Source: Elephas maximus indicus (taxonomy: Eukaryota > Chordata > Mammalia > Proboscidea > Elephantidae). Taken from it: DNA of 64,000 nt. The stretch covers positions 62,203,001-62,267,000 of the forward strand of contig NC_064826.1 of NCBI RefSeq assembly GCF_024166365.1, in the 5' to 3' direction. Both the position numbers and the translations under genes were made by a program. Positions within the stretch are counted from its first letter, which is position 1; every line of letters begins with the position of its first letter. The notes under the pieces are model-generated. The model was given only the letters and a program-made list of their open reading frames with translations, was not told the DNA's origin and ran no database searches. Positions 53,145 to 64,000 of the stretch are shown one piece after another.

Positions 53145-53168
53145 TACGGGGCGGGGGGCGGGGGCGGT
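53145..53168 (+). other. G-rich tract with G-quadruplex potential
   Basis: Four or more runs of at least four G separated by single C residues. It abuts the AfroSINE that follows. Confidence 0.6.
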
Positions 53169-53356
53169 GCAAATGGTCTGTGCTTGACTACTAACCTAAA
53201 GGTTGGTGGTTAAAACCTCCCCAGTGGTGTCACGGAAGAAAGCCTTGGTAATCTGCTTCTATAGAGTTTATAGCCAAGAAAACCCTAGGAGCCATTCTAC
53301 TCTGTAACACGTGGGGTTACCATGAGTCAGAATCGAGCTGACGGCAATGAGTTTGT
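53160..53356 (+). mobile_element. AfroSINE, long form, diverged
   Basis: GCGGTGCAAATGGTCTGTGC, GGTTGGTGGTTAAAACCTCC, the internal GTAATCTGCTTCTATAGAGT block and the tail CCATGAGTCAGAATCGAGCT. Confidence 0.85.
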
Positions 53357-53820
53357 CTCTCCGTTTTGTTTTGGTTATGTAGGGGCAACAGGTAAATGCT
53401 TTCTCACTCAGCTGGGATACAGACAGAAGAATCTTACTAGAGTCCGGGCCGGTAAGGAGGGCAGCAGGAGCTCTTCCTTTAACATTCAGTCTCTACCTTC
53501 AATTTCAATTTGTACTGAAATCTGACTGGGCTATATACTATTGTTCTGAGTCCTGATTTGGCAATAAGGGGACTACAGATACTAACCTATAAGTCTTGCA
53601 GTCTAAAACCCCTACCTTTGTCATGATTTTTATCAACCCTTCCAGTCTCCCTATTCTAAGAAATAGGGCCTTGTTCGCGACCCACATAGAAATGCCTAGC
53701 TGGCAGGTGGTATGCCTTCTGCGGGCAGGTAGGTAATGTAAGAGTTCAAGGAGGTTCATTTATTCACAAAACACTAGAGTCAATATTTATAATTATTATG
53801 GCCCACTATTATTACAGTGG

Positions 53821-53985
53821 AAACCTGGGTGGCGTAGTGGTTAAGTGCTACGGCTCCTAACCAAAGGGTCGGCAGTTCGAATCCGCCAGGCGCTCCTTGT
53901 AAACTCTATCGGGCAGTTCTAATCTGTCCTATAGGGTCGTAATGAGTCGGAATCAACTCGACAGCAGTGGGTTTGGTTTTTTTTT
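53821..53985 (+). mobile_element. AfroSINE, best-preserved copy in the window
   Basis: CTGGGTGGCGTAGTGGTTAA (A box), GTCGGCAGTTCGAATCCGCC (canonical box B, GTTCGAATCC) and the tail AATGAGTCGGAATCAACTCG, ending in a G/T-rich run. The intact promoter boxes and CpGs suggest a young copy. Confidence 0.95.
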
Positions 53986-54430
53986 GTTTTATTATTATAG
54001 TCCCCAAACAACTATTTTACAAAACAGACAGTAGTACAAAATGTTCTGCGCTAGATAAAGAATAACAGTCCAATAAAGTTCAGAGGTAGTTATTTCTTTT
54101 GTTTGGCTTGAGGTCTTGTTCCTACTTAATCTTTCCTGCCTTGCTGCTTCCCCAAACCCGGTTCTGATCCATTGTATAATTGTCTACTTTAAAAAGTTTA
54201 TTTACATGTATGTAACTGTAAGATCTGTTATGGGGGAAGGAAAAAAAAGCACTGACTAAAGGACAAATTCTAGTCCTAATTGCTCCAGTATGGCAATATG
54301 ATCTTAAAAGGCGACAACCTACATCTGCATTTCTTTGCATTTTACAATGTGAAAATGACCACACACCTACTCACAGGATCAATTTAGGAGTCTCATGAAT
54401 AAATATGAATAGTACTGCTTTGCAAACTAT

Positions 54431-54630
54431 TGTTGTTGTTAGTTGCCGAGGCGATTCTGACTCATGGTGACCTCATGGGTGCAGAACAGAACTGCTCCAT
54501 AGGGTTTTCAAGGCTGTGACCTTTCTGAAGCAAATCACCAGGCCTGTATTCTGAGGTGCCTCTGGGTGGGTTCAAACCACCAACCTCTCGGCTAGTAGTC
54601 TTGCGCTTAACCGTTTGTGCCTCCCAGTTG
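54431..54630 (-). mobile_element. AfroSINE, long form, with RTE-type tail
   Basis: On the minus strand the tail reads GGTCACCATGAGTCAGAATC, then GCCTCGGCAACTAACAACAA, the AAC-rich end of the RTE LINE at 15932. The A-box end is near 54600-54625 (CAAACGGTTAAGCGCAAG). Confidence 0.87.
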
Positions 54631-54639
54631 CCTAAACTA

Positions 54640-55339
54640 CCTGTAGCACTGCACGAAAACATAAGGCATGACTATTGCTACTATAAAGTCATTCGTGATT
54701 TTCATGTGATGCTTGTAAAATGAATCATATTCTATAAAAATATTTCATACATTTAGAAAAACTCAGTTGAACAGGATGCTCAAGATATAGTTTGACTGAT
54801 AAATATAATTACTTGGTTAAGCAAAACTTCTCTATTTTCTTTTATTAAGAACTGCTTTAAAATATATTAGCACATTTTATTGCCTAAGAACATAATGCAT
54901 AATTGTGCTAAACATGTTGCAGGATGCCTGTCCATTAATAATTCACCTTAAAGGAAATTATCCAGCCCTCTGGGCCAGGGGACATTTTTGTTAACACTGA
55001 CACGTCTTCCTTTCCCTCTCTGGGTATATGGATGAGTGGTAGAGCTTGGCTGATTAAAAGCAAATTATTACTTGTTGATGTCAGCTCAAATATGTAATTT
55101 AAGCTAATCAGGTTTCTGTTTCAGGAATTTAGTCTTAGGGCAGATCCTGATAACTACAACAATTTAGCAATAATGGAAGAAGTCTGGATGGGATTTTATT
55201 AGAAAAGTCTAAGACTGAGGCAGAAAAGGCTAACTAAGTTTGTAGCGTGTGAAAGGAGTCTTTCATATACCTGATTACCCACAAAGACAGTTTTTTGTTT
55301 TTGTTTTTAAGCTAAAGTCAGTTTCAAGATCATTTTATT
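54640..55339. other. KRIT1 intron, no recognised feature
   Basis: AT-rich in part. A faint old-repeat feel near 54960-55080 (GGGCCAGGGGACATTTTTGT), but no family named. Confidence 0.4.
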
Positions 55340-56070
55340 AAGTTTGTCACATCCAAACTCCCTGATGGACTGAATTACTGGCTGGGGGCTGGGGACCGTG
55401 GTCTTGGGGGACCATTCAGCTCAACTGGCATAACTCAGTTTATAAGTAAAAAGTTCCAAATCCTACTTTGGTGAGTAGCCTCTAGGGTCTTAAAAGCTTT
55501 TGAGTGGCCTTCTAAGATACTCCACTGGTCTCACCCCATCTGGAGCAAGGGAGAATGAACAAAACCAAGGGACTAATGGACCACAACTACCACAGTCACC
55601 ACCACATTGAGTCCAGCACAATTAGTTGGTACCCGGCTACCACCACTGACTGCTCTGACAAGGATCATAATAGAGGGTCCTGGACAGAGCTGGAGAAAAA
55701 TGCAGAAGAAAATTCTAACTCACAAAAACAGACCAGACTTACTAGTCTGACAGAGACTGGAGAAATCCCGAGAGTATGGCCCCTGGATACCCTTTTAACT
55801 CAGTACTGAAGTCACTCCTGAAGTTCATCTTTCAGCCAAAGATCAGATAGGTCCATAAAATAAAACGAGACTAAATGGGCACACCAGCTCAAAGCCAAGG
55901 ACAAGAAGGCAGGAGGGGACAGGAAAGCTCATAATGAGGAACCCAAGGTTGAGAAGGGGAGAATTATGGGGGTGGCAACCAACGTCACAAAACAAAGTAT
56001 GTACTAATCATTCAATGAGAAACAAATTTGCTCTGTAAACTCTCATCTAAAGCATAATTAAAAAAAAAAG
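55340..56070 (+). mobile_element. LINE-1 3'UTR fragment
   Basis: ACCGTGGTCTTGGGGGACCA, TAGGGTCTTAAAAGCTTTTG, GACTTACTAGTCTGACAGAG and the tip AAAGCATAATTAAAAAAAAAA. The 84-codon ORF at 55555 lies in the 3'UTR and is chance. Flanks TAAGTTTG/TAAGTCTG may be a decayed target duplication. Confidence 0.9.
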
Positions 56071-56110
56071 TAAGTCTGCTAATTACAAAGTTCTGTAAGT
56101 TTATGCAGGA

Positions 56111-56142
56111 ATTACAACGCTCAGAGTCCTGAGCGTTGTAAT
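56111..56142. repeat. Perfect inverted repeat, 14-base arms, 4-base loop
   Basis: ATTACAACGCTCAG, loop AGTC, CTGAGCGTTGTAAT. A third related unit, GTTACAATGCTCAGAG, follows at 56149-56163. It is outside the L1 tail. Confidence 0.9.
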
Positions 56143-56523
56143 CCTGAGTTACAATGCTCAGAGCCCAAGCCCACAGGAAATCCCCTATTGGGGAGATTAT
56201 CCAGTTCTTCAAATAAAATATGGTGAATGGTATCTCCAAAAGTTATGGAACATAGACTTGTAGTTCCAGAAAACATACTCAAAATAATTAATAAATGAAA
56301 TCACAGGAATCAGCTGTATCTCTGCAATGAAAATAGTCTCCTTATTGAAACAGATGAATCAGACAACTTCTCTCTATTCAAAGGAACAGGAAAAAAAATG
56401 CACTGAATAAGTTTTAAAAAAAAAAAACAAAAGTAAGCACAGAGAGGTACTACTTCACTAAAAACTATTCAATGGCTGTTTGATTAAAGTTTACTTTATC
56501 TAATAATTATGACTCAATTTCAG

Positions 56524-56838
56524 ACCCTGGGCGGTGCAAATGGTTAAGCACTCAACTATTAACTATTACTGGTTTGATCATACCCAGAAGCACCTCGGAG
56601 GCAGGCCTGACAATCTGTTTCCGAGAGGTCACAGCCTTGAAAACAAGTTGATTCCGACTAGAGACCTTACAGGACAGAACAGAACTGCCCCACAGGGTTT
56701 CCAAGGAGTGGCTGGTGGATTCAAACTGCTGACCTTTTGGTTAGCAGCAGAGCTCTTAACCACTGTCCAGTGGAGCAGTTCTATCCTGCACACATGGGGT
56801 GGCCATAAATGGGAACTGAAGCAATACCAACTAACAGC
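56524..56838 (+). mobile_element. AfroSINE (long form) split by another SINE
   Basis: Left part GGGCGGTGCAAATGGTTAAG to GTCACAGCCTTGAAAAC; right part GGAGCAGTTCTATCCTGCAC to CCAACTAACAGCAAC. Removing 56645-56768 restores a standard long-form order. Confidence 0.85.
56645..56768 (-). mobile_element. AfroSINE nested within an AfroSINE
   Basis: Opposite strand to its host: plus-strand AAGTTGATTCCGAC, ACTGCCCCACAGGGTTTCCA, CTGACCTTTTGGTTAGCAGC and AGCTCTTAACCACTGT. It lacks the outermost 5' bases. Confidence 0.85.
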
Positions 56839-57478
56839 AACACAACCATCTTGGAAATAGTATTTTCTGAAACTTCTGAATGCTATCTGCTTCTTTTGCG
56901 AATGAGGCTTGAGAAAAGTGATCTTTAATTTTAAATCAGTTTGTTATTCATTATCTCATATTTTAAACGGGGCCTCAATCTTTCAGGATTAATACTTATA
57001 CATTTTAGTTTGACTCTTTAAAAAGGGTCTTCTTCCTGTCACCAGATGGGAAGAAAACCTCTGCTACATGCTAACTTCCAGGATTTTCCCCTGATTCATG
57101 AATCTCAACTTTTACTTAGTTATGGAGAGAAGTGTATAGTTTTTGCTGTCCTGGAGTACAGAAATAAAAATAATTCAAAGATACTCATCTAGGGAACTAT
57201 ACTTCTAGCAAGAGTAATTCATGCTCTTTTAGTTTTCAAATTACCACTTTATTTCCTCTTCTTTCTACTGAACAAGTCATTAATACTGTGACTTTTTAAA
57301 ATATTTTTCAACTTAAAAAAAACTAGTCAAGTTACTTCTTGAAGGGGCTTGGCTGAAACTTAAAAAACCTTTCTGAGTCTTACCCATTTTTTTAAATGGA
57401 AAGAAATATGCCCAGTAAAAAAGATACTGATTTTAATATATATATATATATTTAAATCCTTCTTTCCACAAGTATTTA

Positions 57479-57733
<255 letters not shown>

Positions 57734-57744
57734 CTAGAATAAGT

Positions 57745-57935
57745 TAACCGTCTTTCTCAACCCCTAACTACGTATTAGAATAACTTGGGAAGCTTTTAAA
57801 ACAATATGAATGTCCAGGCCCATCTCGGTCCTATCAGAGGAGGAATCTCAGAGGAATGGGGCCCTGGTACTGGGAGTTTTAAAAGTTCCCCAGGTGGACT
57901 GGGAACCATTAAGTCGAAGCACTGCTGCAGGAGCA
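57745..57935. repeat. MER5-like hAT element
   Basis: TATTAGAATAACTTGGGAAG, TGTCCAGGCCCATCTCGGTC and AAAAGTTCCCCAGGTGGACT follow the MER5A layout. It lies some 70 bases upstream of KRIT1 exon 2 on the gene strand. Confidence 0.65.
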
Positions 57936-58249
57936 GCAGCAACCTACTGAGAACCCCTGTAGTAACCTTTAAGAGGCTTCCAATGACTGACCTTAAAAAA
58001 GCAGTTAATGCAAAATGCTAGAGAAATCAGTTGGAGTCAAGTTAGATTAGAAATATTTCATGCTATTTGGAATCTGTTGCATAGAAAAGACAGCAATTTT
58101 GTTACACACATATATTGCCTCAATTACACGTTTACTAGCATTTGTAATTCAAGACTACAGGGAATAATTTCATTGCCAAAAATTTAAAGGTAAAAAAGAT
58201 TATTTTAAAATGACTGTTAAAAATAGTTATTTGAGAAAATAACCAAAAA

Positions 58250-58407
58250 CACTATACCCCAGTGCTGTCAAATCGATTCCGGCTCATAGCGACCCTATAG
58301 GACAGAGTAGAACTGCCCCATAGAGTTCCAAGGAGCGCCTGGCGGATCTGAACTGCTGACCCTTCGGTTAGCAGCTGTAGCACTTAACCACTACGCCACC
58401 AGGGTTT
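58250..58407 (-). mobile_element. AfroSINE
   Basis: Minus-strand GTGGCGTAGTGGTTAAGTGC (A box), box-B-like CAGTTCAGATCCGCCAGG and the tail TATGAGCCGGAATCGATTTG. It is in the intron between KRIT1 exons 1 and 2, same strand as the gene. Confidence 0.92.
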
Positions 58408-58640
58408 TCAAAAACACTACATAGATAGAAATTTTGAATGAGGTTTTGGGGGTGGGGGGAGCGCAGTGGTTTTATTTCATTTTTGAGAGTCACTTCATAT
58501 ATTGTATTAAAAGTTAAATACACGCATTTTAAAGAAAACTCGAATGAGTAATTTTGAGCATTTAAAAACCTACACAAGTCAAAGAACAGCAAAATGGTCA
58601 AAAGGCACGAAGCAGAAAAAGAGTAGTAGGCAAAAATCTA

Positions 58641-58946
<306 letters not shown>

Positions 58947-59012
58947 TTATTTCCACATAACCACTTTGAGAACCAACTTAGAAAGTTAAAATGTTGGATT
59001 TGTTACCTCCAA

Positions 59013-59218
59013 AACAAAACCAAACTCATTGCCCTCGAGTCAATTCGGACTTTCAGGGATTAGTGACCCTATGGGACAGAGTACAACCGCCCCATAGGGT
59101 TTCCTAGGTTGTAATCTTTACAGGAGATCACCAGGTCTTTTCTCCTGAGGAGCTGCTGGTGGGTTCGAACCGCCAACCTTTCGGTTAGCAGCTGAGTGCT
59201 TAACCATTGCGCCACCAT
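59013..59218 (-). mobile_element. AfroSINE, long form
   Basis: Minus-strand GGTGGCGCAATGGTTAAGCA (A box), GGCGGTTCGAACCCACCAGC (box B) and the tail GAAAGTCCGAATTGACTCGA. It lies about 170 bases upstream of the KRIT1 coding start exon. Confidence 0.92.
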
Positions 59219-59499
59219 AGTGATTCAGAATAATACACATAAATTACACAAAAGTGAATGTTATATTGATACATTTGTTAACAGTTTGGAAGCTGGAGAT
59301 AGCTATTCTATATCTACTGACATTCACTTCACAATCTTTGGAAAGGAGAACATTGATACTAGACATTTGGGTGAGCCATAGTTTAAAAATCACCTCACGC
59401 TTATCAAACTGTCTTTTGGAATAGACCTCAGAGTCACAAGCAACCAAAACAAGCTTCTCAATAGCTATCATAAATACCAAAATAAATAAAGTTTCATAT

Positions 59500-60430
59500 G
59501 CTGCTGCTGCTGTTAGGTGCAGCCAAGTGGATTCTGACTCAGTGACCTTATGTACAGCAAAATGAAACTCTGCCCGGTCCTGTGCCATCCTCACAATCAT
59601 TACGTTTAAGCCCACTGTTGCAGCCACTGTGTCAATCCATCATGTTGAGAGTTTTCCTCTTTTTCGCTAACCCTCTGCTCTACCAAGCACAATGTCCTTC
59701 TCCAGGGACTAGTCCAAAGTACACGAGACAAAGTTTCACCATTCTTGCTTCTAAGAGGGTTCTGGCTGTACTTCCAAGATAGATTTGTTCGTTCTTCTGG
59801 CGATCCATGGTATATTTAATATTCTTTGCAAACACCAAAATTCAAAGGCACCAATTTCCATGCATCTGAGGCAACTGAAAACACCATGGCTTGGGTCAGG
59901 AAAAACCTTAGTTCTCAAAGGAACATCTTTACTTTTAACTCTTTAACGAGGTCTTTTGCAGCACATGTGCCCAATGCAACACGTCGTTTCATTTCTTGAC
60001 CACTGCTTCCATGGGTGTTGATTTTGGATCCACGTAAAATGAAATCCTTGACAACTTCAATCTTTTCTCAGTTTATCATGATGTTGCTTATTGGTCCAGT
60101 TTCGAGAATTTTTGTTTTCTTTATGTTGAGGTGGAATCCATACTGAAGGCTGAACTCTTAAATCTTCATCAGTAAATGCTTCAAGTTCTCTTCACTTTCA
60201 GCAAGCAAGGTTGGCTCATCTGCATATTGTAGATTGTTAAAGACTCTTCCTCCAATCCTGATGCTGCATTTTCTTGTTCGTATAGTCCAGTTTCTCGGAT
60301 CATCTGCTCAGCATACAGACTGATTAAGTATGTTGAAAGGACACAACCCTGATGTACACCTTTCCTGATTTTAAACCATGCAGTATCCCCTTGATCTTTC
60401 TGAACCACTGCCTCTGGGCAAAAACAATCT
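59500..60430 (-). mobile_element. RTE-class LINE, 5'-truncated, defective
   Basis: Antisense to the copy at 14434. On the minus strand the reverse-transcriptase motif B region is present (GDTAWFKIRKGVHQGCVLS, inside the open stretch 60486-60181), then LYAEQMIRETGLYEQE; the YADD site is corrupted (IYNMQMSQPCLL). It continues to the 3' end GGTCACTGAGTCAGAATCCA followed by CTAACAGCAGCAGCA. Confidence 0.87.
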
Positions 60431-60489
60431 TCCTCAAGACTGAGAAATGAGGAATTAAGGAGACAAGAAGCAGACACAAAACTCAAACC

Positions 60490-62160
60490 TTAGGAGTTTG
60501 AGGCCATTTTAGGCAAGGGCAAAACAACCCCACACGTAAGCATCAATCTCTTTAAAACAATGCTACCAACAACAAAACCTAATTATCTTTATTATTATAT
60601 TTGATGAGGAAAAAACAAATTAGAAAGATTTCCTTCCAAAATAGTTCAAACATAATGTTCTAACTTTTGAAAGGTTAGACTTCAACTGCCTAGAAAAGTT
60701 ACTTAAGTGAAACATCTTAATCCCTGGTGTTTAGGAAAGCACTGAGCCATTACTTGTACTTTCATTAGTTTATAGACTTAATTCCTTTTGTCAACAAATT
60801 CTTTCTCCATGTTTATAGGTTACAATCTCTTAGAAGCCAGAGAGATAAATAATTTTCTTTGGAGGTGTCTATTAAGCCTTCTGATTATGATAAAATAGTC
60901 TTTTCTATTCTATTCATTATCAATTCTCTAGGTAATCCAAAAAATTTCCACCAAATGTATTCAATATGTATACATATACACCCCTACCCCTGCACCCAGA
61001 CTAATGTTAAGTCTTTGTTGGGTAATTTCCAACAAGCAATTGAATTTCAACCTCACTCTTGGAAAATAATTCACATTCCAATAATTCTATCTCTCACTAA
61101 GTGCTACTGTTAATTTTTTCACAGCTAGACTAAAATGCATCTCTTTTGGTTGAAAATCTTTTACCTCAAAAAAAAAAAAAAAATTCCCCAGCAAAGTTCT
61201 AAAACAACATCAAATAAGAAGTTTCTTTTTCAATCACATTCAGATTAATGTTCTTTAGTTTTTTTAAATCCATTAGGCACTAAAATGATCTGTTCATATT
61301 TCATGAGTTCCTTACTGCTCCAATGCTCATTCAGAGAGAAAAGACCATTTTCAAGGAGGGATTCGAAACGTCATATAAGATATACAGTAAATTTTTTCTG
61401 TTTTCTGAATTAAAAATGACATCATTTTAGAATTTGTATTTCCCTAAATAAAAAAAAAACCTAGTCTCTTTTGACATTTTAAATAAACTTTAGCCTAATA
61501 CTAAAAAAGTAATAATTTTTTGTATAAAATTTTAACTAATAAAATTTTTTTACTGATTCAGGTCCCGAGAAACTACAGATAATTCACTAGACAGACTACA
61601 GTAAAACATTAGAATGGAGACACTTCATTTTGTGAAAAGGTTTGAGCACATTTCATTCATTCTAATTCTACACCTCAGGAAATTTTTTTGTTTAATTTTT
61701 TCATAAACTCGTTCTTAAAACCCACCTCATGCCACAGCACTTCCTACACCATATAAAAATGATGAGGTCTTTTTCTTCTTAGAATTTTTATCTAGCAATG
61801 ACCTTTCACCTCAGATGAACAATAAAACTTGACAAATTATGAGATGTATAAATGCCTTCCTGAAGCCCACAAGCCCCCAAAATAAACATGTTGTATTTTG
61901 AATACAGTGTAAATATAAACATGGCCTAATTACAATAACTTTTTTTTTAATACGCTGCTGGAGAATTTACTACACTCTGAAAGGTTGTAATTTAGGTACA
62001 ATGTATATAAAGTTGATAATGTATAATTTCTCTTGCTTTGAGGAACAGATAATCAAAAGGCCATATTTTATAGGAATTTCTTTGATCTGATTAAAGGGCT
62101 ATAGGTTTTAGGTATTTATGAAACAATATCATAGGTAGGCTAATATTTAAAAATACTTGT
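60490..62160. other. Region upstream of KRIT1 coding exons, no recognised feature
   Basis: AT-rich with homopolymers (A run at about 61168-61183). The KRIT1 5'UTR exons may lie here or beyond, but cannot be recognised without transcripts. Confidence 0.45.
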
Positions 62161-62164
62161 AGTT

Positions 62165-64000
62165 TTAAGGCAACAGCCAGCATCATCCTAAATGGAGAGA
62201 CTCTGGAAGCATTCCCCTTGAGATCAGAGACCAGACGAGGATGCCCTTTATCACCACTCTTATTCAACATTGTGCTAGAAGTCCTAGCCAGAGCAATTAG
62301 GCTAGATAAAGAAATACAGGGCCTCCAGATTGGTAAGGAAGAAGTAAAAGTGTCTCTATTTGCAGATGACATGATCTTATACACAGAAAACCCTAAAAAA
62401 TCCTCAAGAAAACTATTGAAACTAATAGAAGAGTTCAGCAGAGTATCGGGATACAAGATAAACATACAAAAATCAGTTGGATTCCTCTACACCAACAAAA
62501 AGAACATCGAAGAGGAAATCACCAAATCAATACCATTTACAGCAGCCCCCAAGAAGATAAAATACGTAGGAATAAATCTTACCAGTGACATAAAAGACCT
62601 ATATAAAAAAAACTCCAAGACACTACTGCAAGAAACCAAAAGAGACCTACAGAAGTGGAAAAACGTACCTTGCTCATGGATAGGAAGACCTAACATTGTA
62701 AAAATGTCTATCCTACTCAAAGTGATCTATAGATACAATGCAATTCCAATCCAAATTCCAAGGACATTTTTTAATGCGATGGAGAAACAAATCACCAACT
62801 TCATATGGAAGGGAAACAGGTCCCGGATAAGTAAAAAATTACTGAAAAAGAAGAACAAAGTGGGAGGCCTCACACTACCTGATTTTAGAACATATCATAC
62901 CACCAGTCGTCAAAACAGCCTGATACTGGTACAACAACAGATACATAGACCAATGGAACAGAATTAAGAATCCAGACATAAATCCGTCCACATATGTGCA
63001 GCTGATATTTGAAAAAGGCCCCAAGTCAATTAAATGGGGAAAAGACAGTCTCTTTAACAAGTGGTGCTGGCATAGCTGGATATCCACCTGCAAAAATTAA
63101 ACACGACCCATACCACACACCATGCACAAAAACTAACTCAAAGTGGATCAAAGACCTATATATAAAATCTAAAACAATAAAGATCATGGAAGAAAAGATA
63201 GGGACAACGCTAGAAACCCTACTACATGGCACAAACAGTATACAAAACATTACTAACAATGCACAAACACCAGAAGATAAACTAGGTAACTGGGAGCTCC
63301 TAAAAATCAAACACCTATGTTCATCCAAACACTTCACCAAAAGAGTAAAAAGATTACCTACAGACTGGGAAAAAGTTTTTAGCTATGACATTTCTGATCA
63401 GCGTCTGATCTCTAAAATCGATATGATATTGCAAAAACTCAACAACAAAAAGACAAATAACCCAATTAAAAAATGGGCAAAGGATATGAACACGCACTTC
63501 AAAGGAGACATTCAGGTAACTAACAAATACACGAGGAAATGCTCACGATCATTAGCCATTAGAGAAATCCAAATCAAACTACAATGAGATTCCATCTCAC
63601 TCCAACAAGGCTGACATTAATCCAAAACACACAAACTAATAAATGTTGGAGAGGTTGTGGAGAGACTGGAACACTTACACACTGCTGGTGGGAATGTAAA
63701 ATGGCACAACCACTTTGGAAATCGATTTGGCACTTTTTTAAAAAGCCAGAAATAGAACTGCTACACAATCCAGCAATCCTACTCCTTAGAATATATCCTG
63801 GAGAAATAAGAGCCTTTACACGAACCCACATACACATACCCGTGTTCACTGCAGCACTGTTTAAAATAGCAAAAAGATGGAAGCAACCAAGGTGCCCAAC
63901 AGCAGATGAGTGGATAAATAAATTATGGCACATTCACATAATGGAATACTACTCATCAATAAAGAACAATGATGAATCCCTGAAACATTTCATAACATGG
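62165..64000 (+). mobile_element. LINE-1, 5'-truncated, relatively well preserved, cut by window end
   Basis: It starts inside the reverse-transcriptase domain at GCAACAGCCAGCATCATCCT. An open 249-codon segment at 62218-62967 contains [20 protein letters not shown] and the catalytic FADDMILY (about 62359-62382). A second open segment, 63009-63587 (192 codons), follows in another frame, and the ORF2 C-terminus continues to the edge with further frameshifts. Least decayed L1 coding region in the window, but not intact. Confidence 0.93.

Noticed and set aside
53821..53900. tRNA-like segment with an intact box B
   Set aside because: It is the head of an AfroSINE: the same unit recurs many times with the SINE tail, so it is not a functional tRNA gene.
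59000..62160. KRIT1 5'UTR exons and promoter
   Set aside because: Searched for a CpG island or donor-linked exon upstream of 58843 and saw none that could be supported.

Overview
This is a piece of a placental-mammal nuclear chromosome. It has GT-AG introns, low CpG outside one island, and LINE-1, L2, MIR, MER-type and MaLR-type repeats. The commonest short repeat is a tRNA-derived SINE with a box-B-like core and a tail close to GTCGGAATCAACTCGACGGC. That is the AfroSINE type restricted to Afrotheria. Two broken RTE-class LINEs accompany it. Together these point to an elephant or a close afrotherian relative; the species is inferred, not proven.

The only host protein gene I can support is KRIT1 (CCM1, Krev interaction trapped 1) on the minus strand. 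All 16 coding exons can be placed between 58843 and 27884. Every junction is GT-AG, the phases fit exactly, and the joined frame is 2214 nt (737 codons plus stop). The order is N-terminal Nudix-like domain, basic nuclear-localisation stretch, three NPxY/F motifs, ankyrin repeats, then the FERM domain. The 5' noncoding exons and promoter were not found and probably lie upstream, beyond about 59 kb or outside the window. The last exon ends in a short 3'UTR with two AATAAA-type signals about 320-400 bases after the stop.

Layout. 1-11.2 kb: stacked LINE-1 (one long, decayed L1 from the left edge, then further L1 3' ends and older L1 fragments, one carrying a MER20). 11.2-16.7 kb: AfroSINEs, an LTR, older L1 and an RTE LINE. 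16.9-17.5 kb: a CpG-rich AfroSINE next to a CpG island with no assigned gene. 18-27.5 kb: intergenic, with L1, L2, MIR and a solo LTR. 27.5-58.9 kb: KRIT1, its introns filled by L1 3' ends, L2, AfroSINEs and MER elements. 59-64 kb: upstream KRIT1 sequence with an RTE fragment and a relatively well preserved L1 that runs off the right edge.

I found no undescribed biological system. The most interesting signals concern retroposition: a tail shared by AfroSINEs and RTE LINEs, AfroSINE copies reduced to their last 30-50 bases, two pure poly(A)/poly(T) runs flanked by direct repeats as if only a tail had been inserted, several clean target-site duplications, and the unassigned CpG island. All exon coordinates were worked out by hand from splice sites and reading frame. 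Repeat boundaries are approximate, usually within 5-30 bases. Comparisons with human KRIT1 and with repeat consensus sequences are from memory.
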